A stretch of 64,000 nucleotides of DNA from Lodderomyces elongisporus (lineage: Eukaryota > Ascomycota > Pichiomycetes > Serinales > Debaryomycetaceae): assembly GCF_030384665.1 (NCBI RefSeq), contig NC_083674.1, forward strand, positions 1,488,001 to 1,552,000. The letters are read 5' to 3'. Position 1 is the first letter of the stretch, and each line of letters opens with the position of its first letter. A program made the position numbers and the translations under genes. The notes beneath the pieces were generated by a model. The model made no database searches and had not been told where the DNA came from. It saw only the letters and a program-made list of their open reading frames with translations. This document shows positions 1 through 11,736 of this stretch, piece after piece.

Positions 1-35
1 ATTAAAATTAAAAAAAATTAATAATACGGGCAAAA

Positions 36-1208
36 ATGAGTCCTGCTACAACAGATATTTCCAGGTCGCAATTATCTGCTGCCGTCGCCAATCTCGCGAT
101 CAAGATCAGAGATTTGGATGAAAATTACAATTTTTATTCCTATAATCCAAATTTTGGAGGCAATGACTTGTTCCATACTATATATATGTTGATATTTTGG
201 TACACTGTAGGAATGTTGTATTACTCAAGATATTGGTGGTACAATGTGACATTCATTTGTGGGTTTGCTTTGGAAGGTATTGGTTATTTGGGAAGAGTGT
301 TGTCTCATAATAAAGGTGATGTGCTTAGCTACTACATTATGCAATCAATATGTTTGACTATTGCACCTGCATTTATAATGGCCGGTATTTACTTTTTATT
401 TGGCCAGCTTGTTGTTATACATGGAAGACAATATTCGTTTTTGAAGCCAATGTGGTATTCGTATTTCTTCATTGGCAGTGACATTTTTTCATTGCTAGTA
501 CAATCATCTGGTGGATCTCTTGCTTCTACAGCAAGCAGCGGTGGCGGTAGTGCTCAAATGGGTTTGAATATTACTGTTGCAGGAATAGTGTTGCAGGTAA
601 TTGCAATGACTGTGTTTTTAGGGTTCTGGTTTGAGTTTTTGAACAGAGTTTACTTTAAACATGCTGAGAGTTATGATTATAACCAACAAGGATATAAAGT
701 ACCAATGACTAGATCGTTTGGTAACTTTATAAGATTTTTGTTCAACACCAAATCAGTTAGACAATATAGGCATGAGCACTTGGAACAATTTTACAACAAG
801 AAATTTGCATCCATTAGACAAAACAAATTGTTTGACTGGATGCCATTGGCGATGACCATTTCAGTTGTCGCGATCTACATTCGTTGCATATACAGAGTCG
901 TGGAGTTGGCTATGGGTTTGGACGGTTATTTAAACACACACGAGCCCTATATTTTGGTTCTTGATGCTACAATGGTTACTATTTGTGGAATAATATTTGT
1001 GCCTTTTCATCCGGTCTGGGTTTTTGGTAAAAAGAATATTGTGAAATTGGCCACGATAAAGAAAAACTTGGATGAAAGTGATGAGGAAATGGGAAGTCAC
1101 CATGAATTAGATACCGTTTACCGCGAGTACTTTACTCAAGAGTGGGAAATGGACTCGAACCAAGACATGGGCATGAGAGATGAGCAAATACACCGTAACG
1201 CATTATGA
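36..1208 (+). CDS. RTA1-like protein (lipid-translocating exporter family)
   Basis: A 390-codon ORF opening with ATG 35 bases into the window. The protein is a polytopic membrane protein with about seven hydrophobic segments between residues 40 and 340, including HTIYMLIFWYTVGMLYYS early on. The central run with QSICLTIAPAFIMAGIYF and IGSDIFSLLVQSSGG is typical of the fungal RTA1 family, which includes Rsb1 (sphingoid base release) and Rta2/Rta3 (azole tolerance, flippase control). The tail from about residue 345 is acidic and probably cytosolic. Family membership is clear; which paralogue it is, and its substrate, cannot be told from sequence alone. Its promoter lies outside the window. It converges on MAK16. 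Confidence 0.88.
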   Translation: MSPATTDISRSQLSAAVANLAIKIRDLDENYNFYSYNPNFGGNDLFHTIYMLIFWYTVGMLYYSRYWWYNVTFICGFALEGIGYLGRVLSHNKGDVLSYYIMQSICLTIAPAFIMAGIYFLFGQLVVIHGRQYSFLKPMWYSYFFIGSDIFSLLVQSSGGSLASTASSGGGSAQMGLNITVAGIVLQVIAMTVFLGFWFEFLNRVYFKHAESYDYNQQGYKVPMTRSFGNFIRFLFNTKSVRQYRHEHLEQFYNKKFASIRQNKLFDWMPLAMTISVVAIYIRCIYRVVELAMGLDGYLNTHEPYILVLDATMVTICGIIFVPFHPVWVFGKKNIVKLATIKKNLDESDEEMGSHHELDTVYREYFTQEWEMDSNQDMGMRDEQIHRNAL

Positions 1209-1518
1209 TTTGCTCTGGAACAACAATTTTTCTTTTCTACAAGTAGATATTTGAGTTCAAAATGTTTCTATAGCTTTTTGTGTTGGTTAATAAATAAATA
1301 AACATATATACCAACAATTAATGCACACATAAATACATAAATGCATACATACATCCATCCATCCATACATCCATACATCCATACATAAGTAATCACCCAA
1401 CCCGGCACACACTCACTTGAATGGATTCATCTGCTTATAAACCGAAAATTGCAATACCAGCCCAGCCTCCCCTCCTCCCGCACCTCCTCTTGTATATTTT
1501 TTATTTTTCAAAACTATC
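1209..1518. other. Convergent intergenic region with CATA/CATC repeat
   Basis: This 310-bp stretch separates the converging RTA1-like gene and MAK16. It holds a degenerate tetranucleotide array of CATA and CATC units at about 1330-1387. Both 3' untranslated regions must end here. No coding potential was seen. Confidence 0.6.
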
Positions 1519-2454
1519 TCAAATAGCAATGTTAGTTTGCAAAGGCTCTTCCTCTTGTTCATATTCAATCTCAACTCTAGGCTTTCTCTTTTTCTTTTGC
1601 TTCTTAGAATCCTCTGCTTTCCTCTTCTTCAGTTCACCTTCGTCTTCACCATTGTCATCAACATCACTCTCATCCTCGCTTTCATCTTCGCTCTCATCAG
1701 AAGAAGAATCACCCAACCATTGCTCTAAATCTTCCATATCAACCAACTCATCGTCACCACTATCCTCAACGTATTCTACTTCACCCATATCGTCTTCGTC
1801 ACCACTTTCCAATTCAACTTCATCCTCATCATCATCAAACTCCTCCTCTTCCTCCTCCTCTTCTTCATCCTCACCAACTTTACCAAGAACTTTTCTCCAC
1901 ACATTTTCATCGACATTCAATGGCTTATCGCCATATGCACCACTTTTTAATCTTTCCAATAACTCTTTTTCAATAGCTTTTTCGATTTTGGCTGCTGCAA
2001 GTGCTTTTCTTTCTCTATTCTCTTCTCTCCTCTTCAACTTTGGTTTCACTCCTACCATATGTCTTTCTTCTTCGTTCAATGCAAGTCTTCTCTCTGTGAT
2101 TGCAACTTGTGTGAGTCTCGTCAACCGCTGTTTACATTTATGCTGAAGAAACTTTTGCCAATATTGTAAATGATGATCAATTTGCTTCAATGCTTTGTTA
2201 TAATTCTTGGAAAGCTTGATCCTTTCCCACCACCTATTCGGCATGTGAGCACGTTCAGCGGTCTTCATATATAGATATAGTTTCCCGCCAACGTTTTTCA
2301 CAGTGGCATATCGAGCATTGGCAAGGGGACATGATTGTCTAGTACATAATCCACTGACGTTGTATTCATTTCGACAGAAATTTTGTTTCTCCGTCTTGAG
2401 TTTGAAAGCGCAAAATTGGTGATTAATCACCTGCCAAATCACTTCATCAGACAT
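1519..2454 (-). CDS. MAK16: Mak16, 60S pre-ribosome assembly factor
   Basis: 311 codons with ATG at 2454. The N-terminal two thirds match the Mak16 family: it opens [18 protein letters not shown] and contains [22 protein letters not shown], whose cysteines are in the family's usual places, then [16 protein letters not shown]. The last third (from about residue 195) is a long Glu/Asp stretch followed by a basic KKRK-type end suited to nuclear or nucleolar import. Mak16 is an essential nucleolar protein working with Rpf1 in early 60S particles. Length agrees with yeast Mak16 (about 306). In [13 protein letters not shown] sequence near the end, one codon is CTG and should be read as Ser. Confidence 0.97.
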   Translation of the reverse strand: MSDEVIWQVINHQFCAFKLKTEKQNFCRNEYNVSGLCTRQSCPLANARYATVKNVGGKLYLYMKTAERAHMPNRWWERIKLSKNYNKALKQIDHHLQYWQKFLQHKCKQRLTRLTQVAITERRLALNEEERHMVGVKPKLKRREENRERKALAAAKIEKAIEKELLERLKSGAYGDKPLNVDENVWRKVLGKVGEDEEEEEEEEEFDDDEDEVELESGDEDDMGEVEYVEDSGDDELVDMEDLEQWLGDSSSDESEDESEDESDVDDNGEDEGELKKRKAEDSKKQKKKRKPRVEIEYEQEEEPLQTNIAI

Positions 2455-3324
2455 GGCTTCAGATTAATTTTTGGTAATTGTAGTGCAGGTTGTGACAGAT
2501 GCTTGAAGATGATCTATTGAATATGCAATATTATTCTTGCAATACCAGTTATATAAATGATAATGAAAAAGCAAAAAAAAAAAAAAAGGAAAACTCAAAG
2601 AAAGTTACTGAAACACCTATAATTTGTTTCTTCAAAAGGTATTTTTCAAGTACTGTGATCTTTTCCACTTAGTGTAGTTAGACAAAGTAGACTTAATGCT
2701 TGATTAATGGTTAATCTGAGATGATGATTTTGTCTTCTTTTTTGTTTTTTTTTTTGTCTTCTTCTTCTTCTTTTTTGTTGTTTGATAACAGTGTGTAGCA
2801 CACCATCTTCCTCATCACATTTCAAAATTCGGATCTTTACTTTAATTTTTTTTTCTTTTTTTTTAAAAAAAAAAAAACTAAAGAGCTCACGAGAAGAGTT
2901 GGTAGCGCTTGTCTGATGCCTGCATATACCGTTACACAGTTTGAATAAGCAGGGAAACTATAGTATACATCCACTGACGATTTTTAGATATACCTACAAT
3001 TATTAACATCCTTTCCAACATTGGCTAGCCGTGTAAAGTTATATAGTTAGTTCATTATATTACTGTGTATAAGTGAATACAGACATATTTATATATATAT
3101 TTATATATGTATGTAGATTTCTAACCATTTGTATATAAATGGATCTATGTGTATATTTGTAATTATATGCATCACTTGTTCTTCTTGTTGCCATTTCGAT
3201 AAACCTAACAATTTCCAATATGATCTCTATTGGCATCTTAATATCACTTCTAACCGAACCTACCCTAAGATCCTTCCCCATTCCTTTCTGCCCCGCTTCT
3301 TGCTTCATGTCAGACAAAACCAAG
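2455..3324. promoter_or_regulatory. MAK16 upstream region
   Basis: 870 bp between the MAK16 start and the SCP1 stop. It has A and T homopolymer runs (2573-2587, 2848-2878), which are typical nucleosome-depleting elements. A CTCATC (the PAC core on the minus strand) lies at 2811-2816, as expected for a ribosome-biogenesis gene but about 360 bp from the start codon. The part nearest SCP1 carries an out-of-frame open stretch discussed under findings. Otherwise nothing was seen. Confidence 0.4.
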
Positions 3325-3864
3325 TCAGCTTCTTAGGCTTCTCGGTTTGCTCGGGACGGAAGGTCGAACTTTACTTTTTTTGGGTCCAACAACTTCCTTA
3401 AACACCGTCGGTTGTAACTCATGCACGATTCGTGAAAACGACATAATTGTAACACATACTTGGTACATATCTTTTCGCTCAAACAAGTCTACAGTTTGAA
3501 AAATTTCGTCTTGAGGTACCCCAATCAAGTGACAAAGCTGAATAAACCACGAAATGTTTTCCATCTGTACAAATGCCATCCGTGATGATTTGAATCTTAA
3601 AGTGGGGTTTTGGACCTTAGTTTCCCCTAGTTCCGAAACCAATTGTCCCAACTTACAAAGGATCTCTCCATCGTGTAAAAGCTCGGCTAGATCAAGTTCC
3701 TGGTAAGGCGTTGTTGGAGTTGATTGTTTTTGAAACAAGTCAGTGTGGTGCGGCAAGAGTGTGTACTCGAGATAGCGTTTGATGTCAGGTTGAATAGCTA
3801 GGTACCGCTGGGTTCTGCTATCGGATAGATCTGTATCGAGTGTTGCGTTCTTCTTTGTGGTCAT
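3325..3864 (-). CDS. SCP1: Scp1-like transgelin/calponin, actin bundling protein
   Basis: 179 codons with ATG at 3864. A single calponin-homology domain spans about residues 25-150. Landmarks are LDLAELLHDGEILCKLGQL, FKSSRMAFVQMENISWFI and VPQDEIFQTVDLFERKDMYQV, which closely parallel yeast Scp1 (GDLLECLKDGTVLCKL, SSKMPFVQMDQISQFL, PEDELFQTIDLFEKKD). Scp1 binds and bundles actin filaments in cortical patches. The ORF ends just after a basic linker (SKPRSLRS). Yeast Scp1 continues for about 30 more residues with a calponin-like repeat, so this copy seems to lack it; a reading frame shifted by one base directly downstream may hold its remnant. The orthology is sound; the true C-terminus is uncertain. 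Confidence 0.9.
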   Translation of the reverse strand: MTTKKNATLDTDLSDSRTQRYLAIQPDIKRYLEYTLLPHHTDLFQKQSTPTTPYQELDLAELLHDGEILCKLGQLVSELGETKVQNPTLRFKSSRMAFVQMENISWFIQLCHLIGVPQDEIFQTVDLFERKDMYQVCVTIMSFSRIVHELQPTVFKEVVGPKKSKVRPSVPSKPRSLRS

Positions 3865-4279
3865 TTATCAAATATGAATTGTAAGGAGGAAGTTTATTAA
3901 AGAGCAGTAGCTGGTTGTATTTAATGCAGTTAGGGTGTTTCAATTCAAAATCAAAAATAAGAAAAAGATAAGATAAAAATAAGATAAAATTTATAGAAAG
4001 ATTCAGAAATTAAAAAAAATATATAAAGGTAAGCAAATATTCCACCACAAACAACCATTTACAAATTGTTGGTGGACCTCACAAAACCAGACTTTGTAAT
4101 GCTTCTTTTCCTTTATCAGACCGTATTGCATTGTACTTAGACATTAACTACACAACCTTGCTAAACATAGCAAGGAAATAACTTTTATAATCTTAATTTT
4201 TTTTTTTCTTTTTACTAAAAATATTACTACAAAAAAAAACAACCAAATATACTATTTTCGATCCAATTGAGCAAGCACG
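3865..4279. other. SCP1 promoter / IMH3 3' region
   Basis: 415 bp of AT-rich DNA between the IMH3 stop and the SCP1 start. It contains T- and A-runs at 4195-4240 and short GATAAGA-type repeats near 3965-3985. No ORF or RNA gene was seen. Confidence 0.5.
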
Positions 4280-6157
4280 TTAATTGTGCAATTGCTTTTC
4301 ATAGGAGTACAAACCATTGATACCTCCTTCTAATTGGGCAGAAGCAGTTCTGAATTCAAATCTAACTTCTCCGTTATCGACCTTTTCTCTCAACTCTTTA
4401 ACAGACTTAATACCAATGTCTTGCAAGGAATGTTGTAAACCATTGTACAAATATGGAACAAACTTGGTGATCGAACCTTTGTCAACAACAGAGCCACTGA
4501 CACCTTGAGCAACAAACACTTTATCAGACTCGGAAAAGTATCTTGATGTCGAGGCATTGGCATTGATGCTGGTTTGTTTCATAGCAGCAACTGATCCCAT
4601 ACCTCTATAACTCTTCAATCTCTTACCGTCTCTATAGAAGTAGTCACCTGGGGTTTCTGCTGTACCTGCCAACAAACCTCCCATCATGACTGTTGATGCA
4701 CCCAATGCCAAAGCTTTGGAGATGTGACCAATGTTTCCAATACCACCATCAGCAATACATGGCACACCAAATTTGTTTGCAAACTCAGTGACACCATAAA
4801 CAGCGGTACCTTGGGGTCTACCGCATGCCATAACCTCTTGAGTAGTACAGATAGAGCCTGAACCCATACCGATTCTCAATCCATCGGCACCAGCCTCAAT
4901 CAAAATGGCGGCTTGTTCTCTAGTGACAACATTACCAGCAATAACTTGCAACTCAGGGTAAGTTTCCTTGATCCACTTAAGCATGTTGATTTGGAAAACT
5001 GAGGAACCATTGGAGGAGTCGATAACAACAACATCCAAACCTGCCTCAACCAACTTCTCCAATCTTTGCTTATCTGCCTCCATAGTACCAATAGCAGCAC
5101 CACACAACAATTGCTTAGAGTCAAACGATTTAGAAGCAATAGGATAGTCTTGGTTCTTTTGCAAGTCTGTCAAAGAGATCAAGGAGACCAAGTTGCCTTC
5201 AGAATCAACAATTGGCAACTTACCCTTTTTCGACTTTCTAAGGATCTCGTTACCTTCGGTCAAGGTGATGCCTTTTTTACCAGTGATCAACTCCTTGGTC
5301 ATAACTTTACCAACTGTGTCGTTGTCGTGTTCGTGAAATTGAACATCACGAGAGGTAATAATACCCAATAACTTGCCTCCAACTTTACCATTGTCTATAA
5401 ATGAAAGAAGAAAAAAATCAAGTTAGTAAAAAGAAAACAATAAAAACAATTTCAAAAGTAGACAGACTCATTCAGTTGCCAGGTTCAATTTCAGATATAT
5501 AAAAGTTTCTCCCCAACATCGTTTGATGTAATATTCGGTAGAACGAAAGTTAATAAAAATTTATGGTTGTTCATCAATGCAAAAGAATCTGACAACTGAA
5601 CATCTCTTCTTCTTCTTCTTCGTCTTCAATTCCTCAAGCTGAGTAACAAAATGTTACTTAAAATATATATATATATTCTTTTCTTTTCTCCATTATGCAA
5701 ACATACCTGTAACTGGGAAAGTAGTGAAACCCAATTGTTTCTTCATCTTTTTGACCTCGCCCACTGTAATGTCTTCGGTGATGACTACTGGATCGTTGAT
5801 AAAACCGTTTTCGTACTTCTTAACCTTTTTCACCATCTCCGCTTGCTCTTCAGCAGTACAGTTATGGTGAATAATACCAATACCACCCAAAAGCGCCATG
5901 TGAATAGCCATGACCTCTTCAGTAACAGTATCCATAGGTGATGAGACAAATGGCGCATTCAAAGTGATCTTCTTGGTAAGTTTACTCTCCAATTTGACAT
6001 CGGAGCTTGGAAAAGAAATAAGTCCCGGTAAGATCAAGATATCGTTATAAGTCAAACCACCGAAATTGGTTGAGTCGACCAAGTCTTTGACAGACAAGCC
6101 ATCTTTCTTGGAGTAATCCTTGAGATATGAGGTTGCTTTTGAAGCGTCGAATGACAT
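4280..6157 (-). CDS. IMH3: IMP dehydrogenase (spliced, 521 aa)
   Basis: Two exons, 6157-5707 and 5394-4280, join to a 521-residue protein, the usual size of yeast IMPDH. It oxidises IMP to XMP with NAD, the committed step to GTP in the cytosol. Exon 1 carries the N-terminal barrel ([24 protein letters not shown]) and the first part of the CBS pair, ending at FPVT. Exon 2 resumes [16 protein letters not shown], then the second CBS repeat, [10 protein letters not shown], and the catalytic loop [20 protein letters not shown] with the Cys that attacks [22 protein letters not shown] and [10 protein letters not shown] complete the IMP site. The C. albicans orthologue IMH3 is also known to have one intron. 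It is the target of mycophenolic acid. Confidence 0.97.
5395..5706 (-). other. IMH3: IMH3 intron (312 nt)
   Basis: The 5' site is GTATGT at 5706-5701, the branch site TACTAAC at 5428-5422, and the 3' site TATAG ends at 5395. The junction splits a codon: G from exon 1 plus AC from exon 2 gives Asp, so FPVT-D-NGK reads through. An unspliced transcript ends four codons later (GMFA then TAA). All three signals match the yeast consensus exactly. Confidence 0.93.
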
Positions 6158-7105
6158 TGTGAATTGAAAGTAGATTAAGAACGATTAGGACACTGGCCAA
6201 CTAGGGTATATGTGAAAGGGGCAGGCTTTGCCAAAAGAGAAAAGAAGAAAAAAAAAAGAGAAGAGTAAAGGTTGTATTTTTTTCCATCGAGCTGAAAATT
6301 TTATAGTAATGTTGGCAGCTGTCTCTTCCAAAGAGATGGACATTACACAAAAATTAATAAAAAAAATTTATTATATAGTGGCAAGGCTTACTAAATATTC
6401 CGTAATATCAATCAATTGGTAGCGCTAGATTATTCGAAGTAGAGATGACAAGATACTTTTTCTTGAAAAATTGGGTTATCATTGACTGTCCTCCGAAGGA
6501 AGAGATACTAGAGATAAGGATACATAAGACACTGAGTTTTTGGGTAAATGTCGGATAAGGATGACACTTATGGGGGAATAAAAGTATACTCAGAAGCTTT
6601 GCAGTAACGAGACCAGGACGCGTAATTATAAGTAAATAAACAAAATAGTCACGGCGTCTTTGTTGTTATAAGCTTGTTCTTTCATTGTTTTTTTTTCTTT
6701 CTACTTTTCAAATTATTTTTCTCTACTGTTTGTTCTTCGGTACATCCAGTCTACTAGTATTTCATACTGGGATAATCCAATGTATCTCTCTAGTTGGTTT
6801 GATTGATTCTCGACATATCATCGTGGTAGCTCTGTAAATACAAAATTCAAGTTAGTATTCAAGGTCAAATAAATAATGATAATCGAGATATGTTGGTCAG
6901 TGTAGCGGTTCTTTCAATTTACGTTTCATTAAAGCATCACACGATGAAGTGTAATGGTTATTTCTTTTTCAATAGTTTGCAAATCGAGGTTAAAAGTTTT
7001 CTCATCATAATATATATTTTAACATATAACTCTTTTAAAACAATATCTTTTTAACATACCACCACTTGTTATTCACTGCACTAATGAAGTGCCTGGATTA
7101 ATAGT

Positions 7106-7132
7106 TATATATATATATATATATATATATAT
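7106..7132. repeat. (TA)n microsatellite
   Basis: A pure alternating TA tract of about 27 bp. A second one of similar length lies at 7600-7625 and a third at 15910-15937. Confidence 0.95.
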
Positions 7133-7883
7133 CTGTGTGGACCTAAAGAGTCAAGTAATCTCGAGTAACGAAATCAACAACATTATGTTGTCTTTATTTG
7201 GCTCTTACGTTATAACTTTGAAAGAAACAAAATATATAAATTTATTCACGAAAAGGAAAAAGGAAAAAGGAAAATGAAAACGAAAAAAAAAATTTTATTG
7301 ACAAAGAAGAAAGGACGAAGAAGATTTATTACGCGGTGGATTCTCACACATCCAAAATGAACTCCCAGTAAACGGGCAACCGATAACTATCACGTCAAAA
7401 AAAAATAAAGCGCTACCCAAAATCTAAGGATACTACTCGATGCACCATTTACGTTTAGTTGTATATCCTAATGTATAGTGGTACTGGGCTGGCTGCGTAC
7501 AGATACATTCTTTGCAACGTAAATGTCAAAGTTTCACTTGGATTCTGACATGTTTGCTTTACAACCGGAACAATTCTTTCTAATATTCAACGGATGTAGA
7601 TATATATATATATATATATATATATGTAATGATTTGTTTAGTAGAACAACTTAGTAACTCGAATTCGGTATATATTAACTTTGATAGAAGTTTTATAATA
7701 ATCTACAACCCCAAACCCTGATGGAATTTGCAAAAAAAGAACTTGTTTACTCTTCAATTGTTGTCATTTTTATCCCTTATGTACAATCAATCAATACTTT
7801 TCTGAACTAGTCAACAATACTCTCCGTTTTTGGTTCATCTTTATTATCCTTCAACCTTAACACCACCACCGTTATTACTACAG

Positions 7884-8106
<223 letters not shown>

Positions 8107-8772
8107 ATCCTGATTAAATTTCGCTTTTGGACACTTAGTTTCCATGTTTTTATCCTTCCGAATATTTTCCCACTCTCGCTCTCACTCCGGCGCACGCAAC
8201 ACCGACAGCCAATTATTGTACAATCCCACTGAAGTTCCGAAAATCACGGGCAACCGCTAGAACAAAAATGGCTATATCTATTTCGTAGTCAACCGAGCTT
8301 TAAAATTGTTTAGTTAAGTAAAGAACTTGAAAGTAAACAACTTTTGTATGTAGAGTTTTAGCCCTTGTTAAACAAAATCTGTCGGCACAATCGTGCTGGG
8401 AAATCTCACCTACTCTCCAACTAACTACTTAATCTGCACAACATTTGTATCAATATATCAACTAGATTCTCACAGAAACTATGGCCCTACTTGACATAAA
8501 AGTGGTACATATAATTACTTGTCTACTTTTCAACTCTTTTCTAAGTCATAAATTGTTTTGAAAGTGTTTTCTTTATTTTGTTTTATTTTTTTTTAAAAAA
8601 AAACGTATTATTCTAAAGTGTATTACAAACAAATTATACAACTCATTCATAATAAGATTCGGGATAGATGTAGTCACCACCAAAACCACCACCAGTACTA
8701 CTACTATTACTGACTTCATTCCATGCCGTTTTCTCCACTTTTGCCGCAATTTACTTGCCAATTTCTAATTTC

Positions 8773-11736
8773 CTAACCTAACAGCAGAGTATTTGCTTTG
8801 ATTCGTTTGACATAATTTTCGATTCTCTTCCACCCTTCTTTTCTTGCCAATTCTCGATCTCTTTGCTCACTCAATGATTGGTGGTACAATATCGTGCAAT
8901 GATCGTACAACACCGGATTATGGTCCATAAATACCTTGAGGGCGCCATAAACCAATGAGTGTATTGACCTGTTCCAATTGGAGGTGGCAGAGTTGTGCAG
9001 CAACATTGATGAATCGTCATCGAAACCAGACTCAAAATCATCATTGAGACCGCCGCCAAACCCACCATTTGGTGAAACAATACCACCACCACCACCACCA
9101 CCACTACCACTACCAGAACTGTCGTTTAGATTACCACTATTGCTACTGTTGACACCACTAAACAGGTCATAGTACTCTTCGTCAGAAAGATCTGCACCAT
9201 TGAGGCTGGTTCGTGGTGAGTTTGTTAGCGAGTTTGACTCACTGGCAGAGTCGATATTAGTTGGATGTAAGCCTCCAGCATTGTTTCCATCACCACCAAC
9301 ACTATCACCGTGGTGGTTGTTGGTGTTCATAATGCTGTTCATAGCATTATTGTTGCTATTACTATTACTATTGTTGGTGTTGTTACGATTATTGATAGAA
9401 GAGTGGGCTTCAAAGATGGTATGGTGCGGATGTGAGGGATCGTTTGTACTTGGATCAACTCCTTGTTGGGCCTCTTGTAATACCAAACCACTATCAATTA
9501 AGTTGCCATTGGCATCGACTGTAGCGTTGGGGCAATTGACAAGTTTTTGTTGCATGATTCCATTCTCCACTCCTGGTTGTGTAGCATTGGTGAGTTCATA
9601 AAGTGACGCAAATATAATGGGTAATACAACTTCTGCATTCTCAGTGATGAGCGTTAAGAAATACTCATTCGACCAATAACACAAAACTTTCTCACTCACT
9701 TGAAAATGGGGTGAGCTGATACATTTTGAAAGCTGGGCAAATAGCGGAATCTGGATCTTCATAAACTCATTAGGCTCCATCACTTCAAATATATCCTCAA
9801 TCTCGTTAAGAAACATAACCTCCTTTGGACTATTGATCTTTGGCCAGTATCTCAAAAGACCCATAATCACATCCTCAGTCAACAGAGGATCTTTCTCCAA
9901 GAATTGCACAATACAATACGCCAATTGAGGATGGTATAGGGATAAACATTTTACCTTATGCAAAGGAATCAATATCCTTACCAAGAAAATCTTGTGCTCT
10001 TCTTTCAAAGGCAAAGCAAACCCATTGATTATAGAACCCAAAATTTCCAACAATTCACCAACACCATTGAATCTTTCGGTTTCGTAAACAAATTGCAAAA
10101 ACACGTTATTAATAGATTTTCTAATAAAGCTTCGCAAACTCAAAAATTTACCATAGATTCTATGCAACGTTGTCTTTAAGCAATCCCGCTCTCGTGGATC
10201 TTCACTATCAAAAAGCTCCAAAATTCTCAATATAAAGTCATGGTCAATGTACTGCTTGGCTATTTGATGCTGAAAATCAGGCAGCTCAATAAACCTGAGA
10301 AAGAATTCATAAATTGCCTGCATATGTGGCCACGCTAATTCGCTAACAGGCTCGTCTTCATCGGGATCAAAGACATCACCAATGGGGTTCACTGGTGGCG
10401 GGATGGGACGAAACAAGTTCTTTTTAAACATTGACACAACATGTTTATACATCTCATCGGTATATGAGAATCTGTTATTTGAGATGAATGCAATCAACTC
10501 TTGTAACGTCAACCTCTTGATTTCTTTACCGCGAACATCAAATGTTGGATCACTAAAATCAAACATCATATTGCACTGGTCAATCTTTTGTATAAATAAT
10601 TGAATTTGATCCTCTGGCAAAACTTCGTCAAAGTTTGGTAGCTTGTGGATTTCCTGGTACTTGTCTGACGAGGTAGGTTCAAATCTTGATGAGGAATGTC
10701 TCTTTGGAGTTACAATCAAGTCAATGTCAAAAGCATCTTTACCCACACCAACACCAACACCAGAGCCTGCTCCGCCCGGTGAAGCAATGTTTGGGTTCAA
10801 TTGGTTAAAGTGCGATTGCTGGGCGGCGCCATGCTGGCTATGATGTGCTTTATCAAAATGTGATGAGCCGAGAGGGGATGTTGGTGTAGGTGTAATTGGC
10901 TGCGATAACGGAGAGCCAAATGAAAGTGTATGATTTTGTGCTTGCGATGGTGATGGTGAAGGTGATTGTGATTGTGATTGCGATTGTGATTGCGATTGTG
11001 ATGCCGTGGGTGTGACTATAGAGGGCATGCCTGTGGGAGCCACATTGGAGTTTATTGATGACATGTTAGCTGCAGAGGAGGGACCCGAGGCCAATGATAT
11101 TTGGCTAGGCATCACGCCAAAACTATTTGATGACTGTTGAGAAGGCGAGCCAAATACAGTGTTGCTATTGGCACTGTTGATGCTATTGCTACTAGAGCTG
11201 TTGTTATTATTGTTGCTCCCAGAATTGTTGGAGTTTTCATCGTCAACTACAATCTTTGGAGAGTCGTGCTGTTGCTGTTGTTGTTGTTGAGGTTGCTGTT
11301 GTTGATGATTATGGCTGTGATTGTGATTATGACTATGGGTCTCCATTGTTGTGGTTGTAGGCAGTCCATGTGGGGAGCTTGCCGAAGTCATGGTCGTGTT
11401 GCTGTTGGTGGACTTTATGGATGCCGCGCTATTTCCACTATTGTTTCTCGACGGACTTGGCAGGTTGGACTTGAGTGAAACGGATGCATTTGTTACCAAG
11501 TTTCGTGAGCTTTGCAGAGAAAGTGATGAGTTATTCGTATTTGACGGTGTGGAGGTGGAGGCGGAGGCGGGGATGGAAGAGCCGGATGAGTTCGCCCCAT
11601 ACCCTGGAGAAGGTGTCCTCTTTTCATTTTTACTCTCTTTCTCCTTCTCTTTCTCTTTGTCTTTGCTCTTATCCGACTTCTTACTCAAAGATTGACTCTT
11701 ATTTCGAGTCAATCTATTCTTAAATCCTTTCATCAT
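8773..11736 (-). CDS. RTS1: Rts1, PP2A regulatory subunit B' (B56)
   Basis: 987 codons with ATG at 11736 (two consecutive ATGs). Residues 1-365 are a low-complexity Ser/Asn/Gln/Pro leader with a basic start ([19 protein letters not shown]) and His-rich and SQ repeats. The B56 HEAT-repeat domain starts near 369 ([20 protein letters not shown]) and continues through [38 protein letters not shown] and [20 protein letters not shown] to about 713. An Asn/Ser/Gly-rich insertion of about 200 residues follows, then the last repeat ([20 protein letters not shown]) and a Lys/Arg-rich helix. Rts1 directs PP2A to kinetochores, bud neck and stress pathways. Yeast Rts1 is about 757 aa, so this one is longer through the leader and the insertion. 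Confidence 0.96.
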   Translation of the reverse strand: MMKGFKNRLTRNKSQSLSKKSDKSKDKEKEKEKESKNEKRTPSPGYGANSSGSSIPASASTSTPSNTNNSSLSLQSSRNLVTNASVSLKSNLPSPSRNNSGNSAASIKSTNSNTTMTSASSPHGLPTTTTMETHSHNHNHSHNHQQQQPQQQQQQQHDSPKIVVDDENSNNSGSNNNNNSSSSNSINSANSNTVFGSPSQQSSNSFGVMPSQISLASGPSSAANMSSINSNVAPTGMPSIVTPTASQSQSQSQSQSQSPSPSPSQAQNHTLSFGSPLSQPITPTPTSPLGSSHFDKAHHSQHGAAQQSHFNQLNPNIASPGGAGSGVGVGVGKDAFDIDLIVTPKRHSSSRFEPTSSDKYQEIHKLPNFDEVLPEDQIQLFIQKIDQCNMMFDFSDPTFDVRGKEIKRLTLQELIAFISNNRFSYTDEMYKHVVSMFKKNLFRPIPPPVNPIGDVFDPDEDEPVSELAWPHMQAIYEFFLRFIELPDFQHQIAKQYIDHDFILRILELFDSEDPRERDCLKTTLHRIYGKFLSLRSFIRKSINNVFLQFVYETERFNGVGELLEILGSIINGFALPLKEEHKIFLVRILIPLHKVKCLSLYHPQLAYCIVQFLEKDPLLTEDVIMGLLRYWPKINSPKEVMFLNEIEDIFEVMEPNEFMKIQIPLFAQLSKCISSPHFQVSEKVLCYWSNEYFLTLITENAEVVLPIIFASLYELTNATQPGVENGIMQQKLVNCPNATVDANGNLIDSGLVLQEAQQGVDPSTNDPSHPHHTIFEAHSSINNRNNTNNSNSNSNNNAMNSIMNTNNHHGDSVGGDGNNAGGLHPTNIDSASESNSLTNSPRTSLNGADLSDEEYYDLFSGVNSSNSGNLNDSSGSGSGGGGGGGIVSPNGGFGGGLNDDFESGFDDDSSMLLHNSATSNWNRSIHSLVYGALKVFMDHNPVLYDHCTILYHQSLSEQRDRELARKEGWKRIENYVKRIKANTLLLG

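Noticed and set aside
1421..2146. 241-codon Ser/Leu-rich ORF on the plus strand
   Set aside because: It is antisense to the acidic tail of MAK16 and results from the GAA/GAG codon runs of that gene.
6440..6545. Possible C/D snoRNA (GATGA-like and CTGA-like boxes)
   Set aside because: The boxes are imperfect, there is no terminal stem, and no guide sequence was recognisable.
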